Below, piece after piece: positions 41,733-49,927 of a stretch of 64,000 nucleotides of DNA. The notes under the pieces were generated by a model, which made no database searches, was not told where the DNA came from, and saw only the letters and a list, made by a program, of their open reading frames with translations. The first letter of the stretch is position 1. Each line of letters opens with the position of its first letter. Source of the DNA: Fen-1038 sp042408355 (lineage in GTDB: Bacteria > Chloroflexota > Anaerolineae > Anaerolineales > Villigracilaceae); contig JBHORD010000165.1 of NCBI GenBank assembly GCA_042408355.1, positions 1-64,000 on the forward strand, written 5' to 3'. A program made the position numbers and the translations under genes.

Positions 41733-43067
41733 TTAGCGTTCTTCGCGGTTAATTGACTCCTGATGTCGCAATTCTCTCATCCCGCGCCAGACGATCAATC
41801 CGACAGAAAGAATGTAATACATCGAAAGCAGTCCGGCTTCCATCACATATCCGTAACGCGGCACGAGCGGAAACGCCAGCCCGACCTTAAGCAGACCCGC
41901 AATAAGCGTCGCCCAAAGCGGAAAGGCAGGCAAGTTGAACGACAATAACAGCGGACGATTCCAAAACAAAGTGTAATTGAAAACCATGCCGATTAATAAC
42001 GCCATCAAGGCTGGATATGCCACAACGTATTTCGGTCCATAAACCCAAAGCACCCAGCGTCCGAGAACGATAAAGCCAACTGCCAGCGCCATATTATATG
42101 CAAACGAAAGCGTGGTGACTTTGCGGAGGAAATCGCGCAGGCGCGGCCAGGCTTTCTGAACGATGAGCCGGTTGAGTTCCGGATAGACCGTCAAAATCAG
42201 CGGGTCGGCCGGGACGGAAAGCAGGCTGATAATCGTGTACGCCACTTTATAATAACCCGCCGCTTCGCTGGTCAAAAAATAACCGACCCACAAAATTTCG
42301 CTTTCGCGAAAAATCAAAATGGCGGTCGCGCTCAAATTGGACGTGAACGCAAAACGAAACAATTCCCCGAACGATGGAAGCACAGAAAACGGCGCGCGAA
42401 ACCAGCCCTGACCCAACACGCGGTGTAATTGAATCTGCGCGGCGAGGAAAAGCCCAAGTCCGAGAATGGCTTTGCCGAGTAAATAAGCCATCAGGACAAT
42501 CGTCAGACTGCCTTTCAATAAAAACGCCGCTCCGATAACCAGCGCTGAAACGATGGTTTGAATCAAATTGATCGTTCCGCGCAATTTCACATGATCTGTG
42601 ATTTGCAGGATGCCGGTGGACGTTTCCGTGTTGAAGTTTGCCAGCAAGCCGAGGCTGTAAACGATAAACATCCATTCCGTGCCGGGCGTTTTGGCAATCG
42701 AACGCGCGGCAATCCCGGCCGATAAAACGACAACAATAAAAGCCAGCACCGAGACCGTCGTCTCGCCGAGGCTGGCGGCTTTGATCAGCGCCGACGCTTT
42801 TTGCTTTTCGTTTTTCTCGAGATACTCACCGCCATAACGAACCACTGTCTCGCTCATGCGGAATGAAAACAGTCCATTCACCGTCGAGGCGTAACTCATC
42901 ACGATGGCGATCAAGCCATAATTGGCGGGGCCCAGCAGCCGCGCCGCAAGAATCCCCTGAACGACGCTAAGAACCAGACTGATGGAATTACTGCTGAATA
43001 AATGCGCGCTGTGACTGATGACCTTGCTCAGCAAATCATCCTGGCGCAGTTTCCGAACCAAATTCAT
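41733..43067 (-). CDS. Polysaccharide flippase (Wzx/MATE-like)
   Basis: About 444 residues and twelve or more transmembrane helices. The N-terminal SHSAHLFSSNSISLVLSVVQGI and RLLGPANYGLIAIVMSY are typical of Wzx-type exporters of lipid-linked repeats. The ATG at 43067 overlaps the stop of the epimerase gene in ATGA (43064-43067), so it is preferred over the upstream GTG. A junction repeat (about 41700-41750) follows the gene end. Confidence 0.9.
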   Translation of the reverse strand: MNLVRKLRQDDLLSKVISHSAHLFSSNSISLVLSVVQGILAARLLGPANYGLIAIVMSYASTVNGLFSFRMSETVVRYGGEYLEKNEKQKASALIKAASLGETTVSVLAFIVVVLSAGIAARSIAKTPGTEWMFIVYSLGLLANFNTETSTGILQITDHVKLRGTINLIQTIVSALVIGAAFLLKGSLTIVLMAYLLGKAILGLGLFLAAQIQLHRVLGQGWFRAPFSVLPSFGELFRFAFTSNLSATAILIFRESEILWVGYFLTSEAAGYYKVAYTIISLLSVPADPLILTVYPELNRLIVQKAWPRLRDFLRKVTTLSFAYNMALAVGFIVLGRWVLWVYGPKYVVAYPALMALLIGMVFNYTLFWNRPLLLSFNLPAFPLWATLIAGLLKVGLAFPLVPRYGYVMEAGLLSMYYILSVGLIVWRGMRELRHQESINREER

Positions 43068-44035
43068 GGAGTCAAAATTCCGCTCGCCCACGACCGTTCA
43101 GCGGCGTACCAGTCAACGAGTTTCTGCACGCCTTCGCGCAGTCCCACGCGAGGTTCCCAGCCGAGCAATTGTCCCGCCTTCGATACATCCGCCCAGTTCG
43201 AAAACATATCCGCCAAATTGGGCGGGCCGTATTGAACGTTGGCTTTTTTGCCGATCAATTCTTCCAGCAGTTTGATTAAATTATTGATGGTGATGACTTC
43301 ATGTCCGCCGATGTTGATGATCTCATAACCAAGCGGCCTCAACGCCAATATCGTTCCGCGCGCAATGTCATCGAGATAGGTAAAGCCGCGCGACTGTTCG
43401 CCGTTGCCGTTGACGCGCACCGGCTGTCCTTCGTTGATCCATTGGCAGAATCGGAACATCGCCAGATCGGGGCGCCCCGCCGGACCGTAAACGGTGAAGT
43501 AACGCAAAATACTCACGTCAATTTTGTGCAGGTAGTGATATGTGTACGCCAGCACTTCCGCGGCTTTCTTGCTGGCCGCATAAGGTTGCAGCGGCTCACT
43601 GCTGGAGGCGCTCTCCGGGGTGGGATAAGGCGGATTTGCGCCGTAGATGCTCGAAGTCGAGGCCTGAACGAATTTTTTAATTCCCGTGCGGCGGCTCAAC
43701 TCAAGCAGATTCAAAGTGCCGGTTAGATTCGTCTCATAGAACAGCCACGGATTATCCACGCTGGCGCGGACGCCGGCGCGCGCCGCAAGGTTGATGATCC
43801 CATCAAGCGTTTCATCGTTCAACGTTTCGACCTCCTGCCTGATGGAAATATCTATTTTACGAAAATCAAAACCGGGCAGTGTGCGGAGATGCGCGAGGCG
43901 ATGCTCTTTCATGCGGACATCGTAGGCGTCGTTCATGTTGTCAACGCCGATGACGGTGTGCCCGTCTTGAATGAGAAATTCAGAAGTGCGCGCGCCGATG
44001 AACCCGGCCGCGCCGGTAACCAGATATTTGGCCAT
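43064..44035 (-). CDS. NAD-dependent epimerase, UDP-glucuronate 4-epimerase-like
   Basis: A 323-residue extended SDR. GAAGFIGARTSEFL (NAD loop), SSIYGANPPYPTPES, YAASKKAAEVLAY (Tyr-x3-Lys) and RGFTYLDDIARGT (sugar binding) are present. DNMNDAYDVRMKEHRLAHL and the overall sequence resemble CapI/LspL-type UDP-glucuronate 4-epimerases. It follows a UDP-sugar dehydrogenase, so together they could convert a UDP-hexose to a UDP-uronate epimer. Coupled by ATGA to the flippase gene. Confidence 0.9.
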   Translation of the reverse strand: MAKYLVTGAAGFIGARTSEFLIQDGHTVIGVDNMNDAYDVRMKEHRLAHLRTLPGFDFRKIDISIRQEVETLNDETLDGIINLAARAGVRASVDNPWLFYETNLTGTLNLLELSRRTGIKKFVQASTSSIYGANPPYPTPESASSSEPLQPYAASKKAAEVLAYTYHYLHKIDVSILRYFTVYGPAGRPDLAMFRFCQWINEGQPVRVNGNGEQSRGFTYLDDIARGTILALRPLGYEIINIGGHEVITINNLIKLLEELIGKKANVQYGPPNLADMFSNWADVSKAGQLLGWEPRVGLREGVQKLVDWYAAERSWASGILTP

Positions 44036-44095
44036 AACTGCTCACTTGCGCTTTCCGCTCTGCGTTTTGTTTGTAAAACGCAAACCGCAAAACGC

Positions 44096-45418
44096 TTATA
44101 ACTTCACCACCTTCGGATGATCTTTGGCGATTCTGCCCAACGCGTTGCGGCTGTCGAAAATGAAAGACGCCGAATCGAGAATGGCTTTGTAATCATAAAC
44201 CTTATGATTTGTGACGATGACCACCGCGTCGGATTCTTTGACAGCCTTCATCACATCCTTGACGGTCTCCATTCTCCAGCCTTCCTTCTCGTGATGAATC
44301 TGGGGGATGTACGGATCGTGATATGAAACCTCCGCGCCTTTTTTCTTGAGCAAAGCAATCACATCCAGCGCGGGCGATTCGCGCACGTCATCAACGTCGG
44401 GCTTGTATGCCGCGCCGAGCACCAGAACTTTCGAGCCTTTCAGCGCCTTGCCGCGGTCGTTCATTGCATCCAGCACGCGGTTGACCACATAGCGCGGCAT
44501 GTTCGTATTGATCTCCGATGCCAGCTCGATGAAGCGCGCATTGTAATTCATTTCCTTCATTTTCCATGAAAGATACAACGGATCAATCGGGATGCAATGT
44601 CCGCCGAGTCCGGGCCCGGGCGTGAATTTCATAAAGCCAAACGGCTTGGTGGCCGCCGCGTCAATCACTTCCCAAACGTCCACGCCGAGGCGTTCGCACA
44701 TCATCGCCAGCTCGTTGACCAATCCAATATTGATCATACGAAACGTATTTTCAAGCAGTTTCGCCATCTCTGCCGCTTCCGCCGACGAGACTGGCACAAC
44801 CGTTTTGATCGCGCCGCCGTACCACACGGTTGCGACCTCGGTGCATTCCTTTGTGATGCCGCCGATGACTTTGGGTGTGTTGAGCGTGGTCCAATCCTGC
44901 CGTCCGGGGTCGACGCGTTCGGGCGAGAAACAGACGAAGATGTCCTCGCCGACTCGAAGTCCGGATTGATCCGTCAATTTCGGAACCATCAATTCCCGCG
45001 TCGTGCCCGGATAGGTGGTGGACTCCAGCACAACCACCATTCCCTTGTGGACATATTTCTCCAACTGATCGAGCGCCGAATTGATGTACGACATATCCGG
45101 GTCGCCGGTATGACGCAGGGGCGTCGGCACGCAAATGCTGACCGCGTCCATTTCTTTGAGCGCGGCGAAATCGGCGGTCATGTTGAGTCGGCCCTCGTTC
45201 CGCAAGCGGACAACTTTTTCGGTGGGCACATCCTGAATGTAAGACGCGCCTTTGTTGAACGTATCCACTTTGCGTTGATCGGGATCAATGCCCAATACAT
45301 CGAATCCCGCCTCGGCAAATACGACCGCCAGCGGCATGCCCACATAACCCATGCCGAGGATTCCAATTTTTGCAGTTTTGTCCTGCAATTTCTTGATGAG
45401 AGTTTCTTTGGTGTTCAT
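44096..45418 (-). CDS. Nucleotide-sugar (UDP-N-acetyl sugar or UDP-glucose) 6-dehydrogenase
   Basis: A 440-residue UDPGDH-family enzyme that oxidises a UDP-hexose C6 to the acid. Motifs: NAD loop LGMGYVGMPLAVVFAEAGF, VPTPLRHTGDPDMSYI, ESTTYPGTTRE, SPERVDPG, and the catalytic Cys in GGHCIPIDPLYLSWK; VLGAAYKPDVDDVRESPA marks the C-domain. HCIPIDPLYLSWK and SPERVDPG fit the UDP-GlcNAc/ManNAc group (WecC/WbpA) rather than plain Ugd. First gene of the polysaccharide run; no strong ribosome site is seen. Confidence 0.92.
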   Translation of the reverse strand: MNTKETLIKKLQDKTAKIGILGMGYVGMPLAVVFAEAGFDVLGIDPDQRKVDTFNKGASYIQDVPTEKVVRLRNEGRLNMTADFAALKEMDAVSICVPTPLRHTGDPDMSYINSALDQLEKYVHKGMVVVLESTTYPGTTRELMVPKLTDQSGLRVGEDIFVCFSPERVDPGRQDWTTLNTPKVIGGITKECTEVATVWYGGAIKTVVPVSSAEAAEMAKLLENTFRMINIGLVNELAMMCERLGVDVWEVIDAAATKPFGFMKFTPGPGLGGHCIPIDPLYLSWKMKEMNYNARFIELASEINTNMPRYVVNRVLDAMNDRGKALKGSKVLVLGAAYKPDVDDVRESPALDVIALLKKKGAEVSYHDPYIPQIHHEKEGWRMETVKDVMKAVKESDAVVIVTNHKVYDYKAILDSASFIFDSRNALGRIAKDHPKVVKL

Positions 45419-45455
45419 TTATTGTTTGTTTCCTTCATGACCCAACGTTTATTTC

Positions 45456-45500
45456 GATACTCGATATTCAATATTCGATATTCGGCTTGCAAATATCGAG
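45456..45500. repeat. Degenerate TCGATATTCAATATTCGA word array between two genes
   Basis: About 45 bp built from ACTCGATATTCAATATTCG-like units, then AAATATCGAGCATCG. The same wording is found inside the DUF711 coding region (2808-2850). Confidence 0.65.
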
Positions 45501-45505
45501 CATCG

Positions 45506-46144
45506 TCAAAACAAACTCAATTGCTTCGGCTCGTCCTTTGGCTTTTCCTCGCGCGCGGCTTCGGGAGCGGACCGCCCCAGGCCCTTGCGCGCCTGCTCCA
45601 ACAATTCGGGCAATTTGGCAAAGTCTGCCAGGATGGCCGGCTTGAGCGAAGCCTGATGCAAGGCCGCGGCGGGATGAAACATGGCGATCACGTATCGGTT
45701 GCCGACTTTGCGCATTTGCCCATGCACCGAGCTGATCTTCGCGCCCGGCATGAATTTGCCCATCGAATAACGTCCAAGCGTGATGATGATGCTTGGGTTG
45801 ATGGCTTGGATTTGCCGCTCCAGATATTCATCGCACGTTGCCAGTTCTTCCGGCAGGGGATCGCGATTTCCCGGCGGGCGGCATTTGACCACATTTCCGA
45901 TCCAGACGTCGGAACGTTTGAGGCCGGCCTGCGCCAGCAATTGATCGAGGAACTGTCCCGAGGCGCCCACGAACGGACGCCCCTGTTCGTTTTCATAAAA
46001 GCCGGGACCTTCGCCAATTAACATGATTTCCGCATTCGCTGGTCCCTCGCCCGGCACGGGCTTTTTGCGCGAATGATATAACGCACACTTCTCACAAACC
46101 GCGACTTCCTTTGCAACCTGCGCTAAGATTTCTTCGGCGTTCAT
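45506..46144 (-). CDS. udg: Family 4 uracil-DNA glycosylase with 4Fe-4S cluster
   Basis: A 212-residue repair enzyme that removes uracil from DNA. The cluster ligands C17, C20, C88 and C104 are in place. Motif A is LIGEGPGFYENEQGRPFVG, GNVVKCRPPGNRDP is conserved and motif B is MFHPAAALH. An acidic/Lys tail (APEAAREEKPKDEP) precedes the end. ATG overlaps the stop of rimI in ATGA, so it is the last gene of the tsaE-tsaB-rimI-udg unit. Confidence 0.95.
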   Translation of the reverse strand: MNAEEILAQVAKEVAVCEKCALYHSRKKPVPGEGPANAEIMLIGEGPGFYENEQGRPFVGASGQFLDQLLAQAGLKRSDVWIGNVVKCRPPGNRDPLPEELATCDEYLERQIQAINPSIIITLGRYSMGKFMPGAKISSVHGQMRKVGNRYVIAMFHPAAALHQASLKPAILADFAKLPELLEQARKGLGRSAPEAAREEKPKDEPKQLSLF

Positions 46145-46599
46145 TTCATCTCCAAAGGGTCGAGCGTCATCAGGATTGCATCCTCGCCGTTATCCTTGTA
46201 ATATTTTGGACGCCGGCCCACAACTTCAAAACCAAATTTGCGATACATGGCCTGCGCGGCCTCGTTCGATTCGCGGACTTCGAGAAAAGCGCGGCGCGCC
46301 CCGGCTTTGTAGCCGTCTTGAAGCGCTTCCGCCAAGATCCGCTTTCCGATGCCTCGCCGCCGAAAGTCCGGGTGAGTGGCGATGGTGGCGATGTGAAGTT
46401 CGTCAATGATAACCCACGAGACAACCGCGGCCACGATCCGCTTATCCTCCGTTTCGCCGACGAAACAGCGCGCGGCGCGGTTATCGCTCACTTCATAGCG
46501 AAAGGCGCTTTCGGGCCACGGAAGCGTGAACGACATACGGTCAATTGCAGAGACCGCAGGGACATCCGCCGCCGTCATCTTTCGGATGATCACATTCAT
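46141..46599 (-). CDS. rimI: Ribosomal protein S18-alanine N-acetyltransferase
   Basis: A 152-residue GNAT enzyme. ATHPDFRRRGIGKRILAEALQ is the acetyl-CoA loop, FLEVRESNEAAQAMYRKFGFEVVGRRPKYYKDNGEDAILM is the RimI fingerprint. The start is the ATG at 46599, 2 bp after the tsaB stop; longer starts read back into tsaB. The tsaE-tsaB-rimI order is widely conserved. It acetylates the N-terminus of S18 or related proteins. Confidence 0.94.
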   Translation of the reverse strand: MNVIIRKMTAADVPAVSAIDRMSFTLPWPESAFRYEVSDNRAARCFVGETEDKRIVAAVVSWVIIDELHIATIATHPDFRRRGIGKRILAEALQDGYKAGARRAFLEVRESNEAAQAMYRKFGFEVVGRRPKYYKDNGEDAILMTLDPLEMK

Positions 46600-46601
46600 G
46601 C

Positions 46602-47270
46602 CTAAATAGGTTCGCCCACCTGCAAATAGATTGGCGCGAGCGAAGCGGGTGCATCCGCTTTGCCTTCCTGCCAGCGCGCCCATGCCAGTTCGGCGAGGAT
46701 GGACGGTCTTCGAACGCATAAAGCTGGCGGAGCCAAAACAACGTTGACTTTTTTGCGCGCCAAACGCTGGCGTTCTTCTGCGGTCAGTTCACCCGCGACC
46801 AGCGTCGGCCGATCAATTGACTCAGCCAGTGCATCTACACTTGTAACCTGCGCCGCTCCGTCGGACTTCCATTTATGATTCTCCGACGATTTTTTATACC
46901 AGACCAACGCAATGCGGCCGCGGCCCGCTTGCAGAACCGCCGCCAGCGGCATGTCTGAAGCCGGCTGTGCCGCGGCGAGGATGTCCAGAGTTGGGATTCC
47001 GGCAATCGGCAATTTTCTCGATAGCGCCAGACCTTTGACAAATGCCAACCCGACGCGCAGGGCGGTAAACGAACCGGGGCCAATGGCAACGCCCAGCGCC
47101 TGGACATCGCTGATTTTTACGCCGGTATGCTTCAACATATTCGCGAGCGCCGGCGCCAATTCGACCGTGTGATGCTGGCGGCTGATCCAGGATGATTCGG
47201 CGACGACCTGCGTACCGTCGAACAGTGCCAATCCAATTTGGGCGGTGGAAGTATCAACAGCCAGGAGCAT
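46602..47270 (-). CDS. tsaB: tRNA threonylcarbamoyladenosine protein TsaB
   Basis: A 222-residue ASKHA-fold partner of TsaD needed for t6A37 in tRNAs. LLAVDTSTAQIGLALFDG, HTVELAPALANML, GVAIGPGSFTALRVGLAFVKGLAL and TLDILAA are the family markers. It starts inside the stop of tsaE (TAATG). tsaD is not in this window. Confidence 0.95.
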   Translation of the reverse strand: MLLAVDTSTAQIGLALFDGTQVVAESSWISRQHHTVELAPALANMLKHTGVKISDVQALGVAIGPGSFTALRVGLAFVKGLALSRKLPIAGIPTLDILAAAQPASDMPLAAVLQAGRGRIALVWYKKSSENHKWKSDGAAQVTSVDALAESIDRPTLVAGELTAEERQRLARKKVNVVLAPPALCVRRPSILAELAWARWQEGKADAPASLAPIYLQVGEPI

Positions 47271-47767
47271 TATGAGACTCCGAACAAGGATTGCTGTAAT
47301 TCCGCGATCATGCGATCATAGCGGCGGCCTTTGGCTTTGAACCGCATCTGGCGCTGTTCGTCGGCGACGTAATCCAGATTGATCCACAGCGCCTCGACAG
47401 GAAGGACCGATGAAACGCGCTCCGGCCATTCGATGATCAACGCGCCTTCCGCCAGCATCGAGTCGAGGTCGAGTTCCGCCGCTTCCGGTCCGGACTCGAG
47501 GCGGTAGGCGTCCATGTGAAAAAGCATCGCGCCGTCGGGGCGTCTGTATTCGTTTACTAAAACAAACGTCGGACTTGAGACGCCGTCAAGCGAACCCCAG
47601 CCCTGCGCCATTCCCTGAACAAGCGTGGTTTTGCCCGCGCCGAGATCGCCCTGAAGACAGATCAAATCGCCGCCTCGAATCAAGCCGCCGAGGCGCATTC
47701 CAATACGGCGCGTCTGCTCGGGACTGCGGCTGAAAAATTCAAACGTATGTTCATCCAGGATGGGCAC
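47270..47767 (-). CDS. tsaE: tRNA threonylcarbamoyladenosine ATPase TsaE, leaderless GTG start
   Basis: A 165-residue P-loop ATPase, Walker A GDLGAGKTT at residues 40-48, SPTFVLVNEY and FHMDAYRLES typical of the family. The GTG at 47767 is preferred. It lies 6 nt after TATAAT and gives a normal length, whereas a longer in-frame start at 47803 would lie in the promoter. Its stop overlaps the tsaB start. Confidence 0.93.
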   Translation of the reverse strand: MPILDEHTFEFFSRSPEQTRRIGMRLGGLIRGGDLICLQGDLGAGKTTLVQGMAQGWGSLDGVSSPTFVLVNEYRRPDGAMLFHMDAYRLESGPEAAELDLDSMLAEGALIIEWPERVSSVLPVEALWINLDYVADEQRQMRFKAKGRRYDRMIAELQQSLFGVS

Positions 47768-47773
47768 GGTGGC

Positions 47774-47803
47774 ATTATACTGCTTGTTTCGGTAAACTCT
47801 CAA
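47774..47803 (-). promoter_or_regulatory. Promoter of tsaE-tsaB-rimI-udg
   Basis: Minus strand TTGAGA (47798-47803), 18 bp, TATAAT (47774-47779), 6 nt, then the GTG of tsaE. Confidence 0.75.
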
Positions 47804-48120
47804 CGGATTTCACGTTCATAGCAGGGCTTTCTCAGCGTCGGGTGTGTCCGCATGACACGAAAAAAAAATTAACCGCAAAGTTTAACGAATTTTCTTTGCA
47901 TCCTCGCGGGCCTGGCGGTTCAAAAGGCTTATCACTGGTGATTACTCCCATCTTGGTTGAGCCTGCTTCGGCAGGGACTTAAGCCCCGCCTCAAGTCGTT
48001 CAAGTCGGCTTTCAGCCCTGCGATAGGAATTGCGGGGAATCGCCGCGCGATCAGTATTACTTTGAGAAAAGCCATACCGTTCATGCTCGGTACGCGCAGT
48101 TGAGCAATTGGCGGGGCTGT
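47804..48120. other. Spacer with a junction repeat and a structured element
   Basis: No gene. 47858-47932 is a copy of the AACCGCAAAG ... GGCGGTTCAAAAG junction family. 47962-48021 has a perfect CCTGC-TTCG-GCAGG hairpin whose 3' arm can instead pair, as GCAGGG (47971-47976), with CCCTGC (48016-48021). Inside this lie a CTTAAG palindrome and a direct repeat TCAAGTCGTTCAAGTCG. This looks like a small mobile or RNA-level element of unknown type. Confidence 0.5.
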
Positions 48121-48148
48121 TTGCTTCTCGAAGTTTTTATGCTAAGAT
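48121..48148 (+). promoter_or_regulatory. Promoter of the sigma factor gene
   Basis: TTGCTT (48121-48126), 16 bp, extended -10 TGCTAAGAT (48140-48148). The same TGCTAAGAT recurs before the AlkA-like gene (50713-50721). Confidence 0.6.
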
Positions 48149-48200
48149 AAATATATCGTTTCTTTCGTTTCGCATTTATGGACAGTTGTTTGAGGCTGGC

Positions 48201-48773
48201 ATGTTAGCTGAAGGTGTGAAAGCCGATCTGCCTCTCTTGAAGGCGGCCCGGGGGCTGGATAAGCAGGCGCTGGTCGCAATCTTCAATGAATACGCGCCCA
48301 AGTTATATAACTATGCTTTGCGGTTGTGCGGGAATCCCGTCGAAGCCGACAATACGGTTGGAGATGTTTTCACGAAATTTCTCGAGCAGTTGGCGGCCGG
48401 CAAGGGCCCCACTGTAAATCTGCAGTCGTATCTTTATCGCATGACTTACCATCTTGTGGTGGACAGGGCGCGGCTTTCACAGCGTGAGGCTCCCATCGAA
48501 CTTGTGGACATCGAGCCGGCCATCGGCCGCGGGCATCCATCCCTGCACGTCGGTCTGGAAAAACAAATGTTGATCGAAGCGGTAATGCTTGCCATCCAAA
48601 ACGATTTGACGGCTGATCAACGGAATGTGATCATTCTGCGATTTGTAGAAGGACTGAGTCTGCCTGAAACCGCCGAGGTCCTTGGCAAGGGGCTTGATAA
48701 CGTTAAGGTGATTCAGAGCCGGGCAATTGCCAAATTGCGGAAAGTCCTGCATGACAGAAAAGTGAGCCTGTGA
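48201..48773 (+). CDS. ECF-like sigma-70 family RNA polymerase sigma factor
   Basis: A 190-residue protein from the ATG at 48201 (GAGG 5 nt upstream). Region 2 (IFNEYAPKLYNYALRLCGN, VGDVFTKFLEQL, LQSYLYRMTYHLVVDRAR) and region 4 (DQRNVIILRFVEGLSLPETAEVLGKGLDNVKVIQSRAIAKLRKVL) are complete, without region 1 or 3. Its stop overlaps the next gene's GTG (GTGA), a common layout for a sigma factor and its regulator. Targets unknown; no copy of a distinctive promoter was identified. Confidence 0.88.
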   Translation: MLAEGVKADLPLLKAARGLDKQALVAIFNEYAPKLYNYALRLCGNPVEADNTVGDVFTKFLEQLAAGKGPTVNLQSYLYRMTYHLVVDRARLSQREAPIELVDIEPAIGRGHPSLHVGLEKQMLIEAVMLAIQNDLTADQRNVIILRFVEGLSLPETAEVLGKGLDNVKVIQSRAIAKLRKVLHDRKVSL

Positions 48774-49051
48774 AACCAGGTTCTGAGCCGCAGGATGATG
48801 AGATCGTAAAACTTCTGAAGGCCATGAAGGCGGCCCCACGCGCCTATCCTCCAGAATTGTTGTCCCGGCGGCAGGCTTTTCTGGCACAATTGAACGCGCT
48901 GAATGAATCGAATATTGAAGATGCACAGCCGCGCCGGTTGATATTGGGCCATCTGCAACGTCTGCGCCGCAATCTGCCGATACATTTTCCAACCCCGCCG
49001 ACTCGTCGCCGACTTCTTCCGAGCCCTGACACCGCCTTTGAAGGGCGCTAA
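48770..49051 (+). CDS. Short partner of the sigma factor, possibly a truncated anti-sigma protein
   Basis: A 93-residue product, GTG start overlapping the sigma stop. Residues 1-50 (DDEIVKLLKAMKAAPRAYPPELLSRRQAFLAQL in outline) look like the cytoplasmic N-terminus of Chloroflexota anti-sigma-like membrane proteins. There is no transmembrane helix, and the last 40 residues are Arg/Pro-rich and look out of frame. In the +1 frame the end reads PRRLVADFFRALTPPLKGAK, which is more protein-like. A frameshift truncation is likely; a genuinely short protein is possible. Confidence 0.55.
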   Translation: MKPGSEPQDDEIVKLLKAMKAAPRAYPPELLSRRQAFLAQLNALNESNIEDAQPRRLILGHLQRLRRNLPIHFPTPPTRRRLLPSPDTAFEGR

Positions 49052-49429
49052 AGCAAACGATTTTTGAATTTGCTCCGCAGTGTGCAGTCACTCTGTCGTA
49101 TGTTCACGCTAATCCAACTCAGGGCGCCAGGCCGAAAGATTTGCACAACGACGCCGTGATAACGGATGCGGGAAATCAGCGGACTGCTTAGCGATATACT
49201 TGTTGCAGTTGATTTTTGGAAAATCTGACTGCCTGGAAAGACTAAAAGATGGATATGCGTTCTGTAAAGGCGCTTGTGATCCCGGTTTTACACAACGCCC
49301 TCCCATCGCTCAGACAGGCCGAATCCAAAAGGAATCCAACCGCAATAGAAAACCTTTATGTCCCCTGCGCGTCCTGCGCGGTAAAAATTTTGCACGAAAA
49401 CAAGAAATTCATTGACAAGGTATTAAACT
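49052..49429. other. 378-bp spacer with no supported gene
   Basis: Contains a further degenerate copy of the junction wording (CCCTGCGCGTCCTGCGCGGTAAA near 49360-49385). Short plus-strand frames across it lack ribosome sites and family resemblance. TTGACA at 49410 is too close to the next ATG to be its -35. Confidence 0.45.
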
Positions 49430-49927
49430 ATGAGCGTCGAATCGACAGACATACATGAACGCTTGCGCGCATTGCTGGATGGCGAAGGGACAGTCTATCG
49501 CCTCGTGGAACACGAACCGGAAGGCCGCACCGAATTCATCGCCAGGATTCGCGGCAACCGGCCCGAACAGGCAATCAAATCCATTGTAGTGCAGGTCCGC
49601 TTTGCGAAAAGGAAGAGTCAATATTATCTGGCAAATGTTCCCGGCGATTGCCATGTGGATTTGAGGGGAATTAAAATTTTGTTCGATGCGAACAGCGCCG
49701 CCTTTGCTGCGCGCGAAAAAGCAGAGCAATTAACGGAATGCGTGATCGGCGCAATCCCGCCCTTTTCGTTCAACGACCGGCTCGCCGTCCTGGCTGATCC
49801 GTTGATTTTTGAAAATGAAGAAGTTGTCTTCAATGCCGGCCGGCTCGACCGATCCATCTTTATGAAGTCCAGCGATTACCTTCGCGTGGCCCGCCCCAGA
49901 TTGGAGAAAATCGCCATCCGCCCATGA
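49430..49927 (+). CDS. YbaK/aminoacyl-tRNA deacylase-like protein
   Basis: A 165-residue protein of the YbaK/ProX editing-domain fold, which hydrolyses misacylated tRNA. The pattern AIKSIVVQVRF..KSQYYLANVPGDCHVDLRGIK and the glycine-rich end ECVIGAIPPFSFNDRLAVLADPLIFENEEVVFNAGRLDRSIFMKSSDYLRV in outline fit the family. The catalytic Lys is likely K49 in QAIKSIVV. The substrate (Cys-tRNA-Pro, Ala-tRNA-Pro or others) cannot be told. Its stop overlaps the next gene (ATGA). Confidence 0.88.
   Translation: MSVESTDIHERLRALLDGEGTVYRLVEHEPEGRTEFIARIRGNRPEQAIKSIVVQVRFAKRKSQYYLANVPGDCHVDLRGIKILFDANSAAFAAREKAEQLTECVIGAIPPFSFNDRLAVLADPLIFENEEVVFNAGRLDRSIFMKSSDYLRVARPRLEKIAIRP

Noticed and set aside
44597..46021. 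Long plus-strand frame opposite the nucleotide-sugar dehydrogenase and udg
   Set aside because: Runs antisense through two well-supported genes, His/Arg-rich as expected from the complement of high-GC coding DNA, no ribosome site.
47962..48021. Insertion sequence
   Set aside because: No transposase frame and no target-site duplication can be seen; only hairpins of about 60 bp.
49249..49458. 69-codon plus-strand frame before the YbaK gene
   Set aside because: Its C-terminal part is made of junction-repeat wording and it overlaps the YbaK start; no ribosome site.
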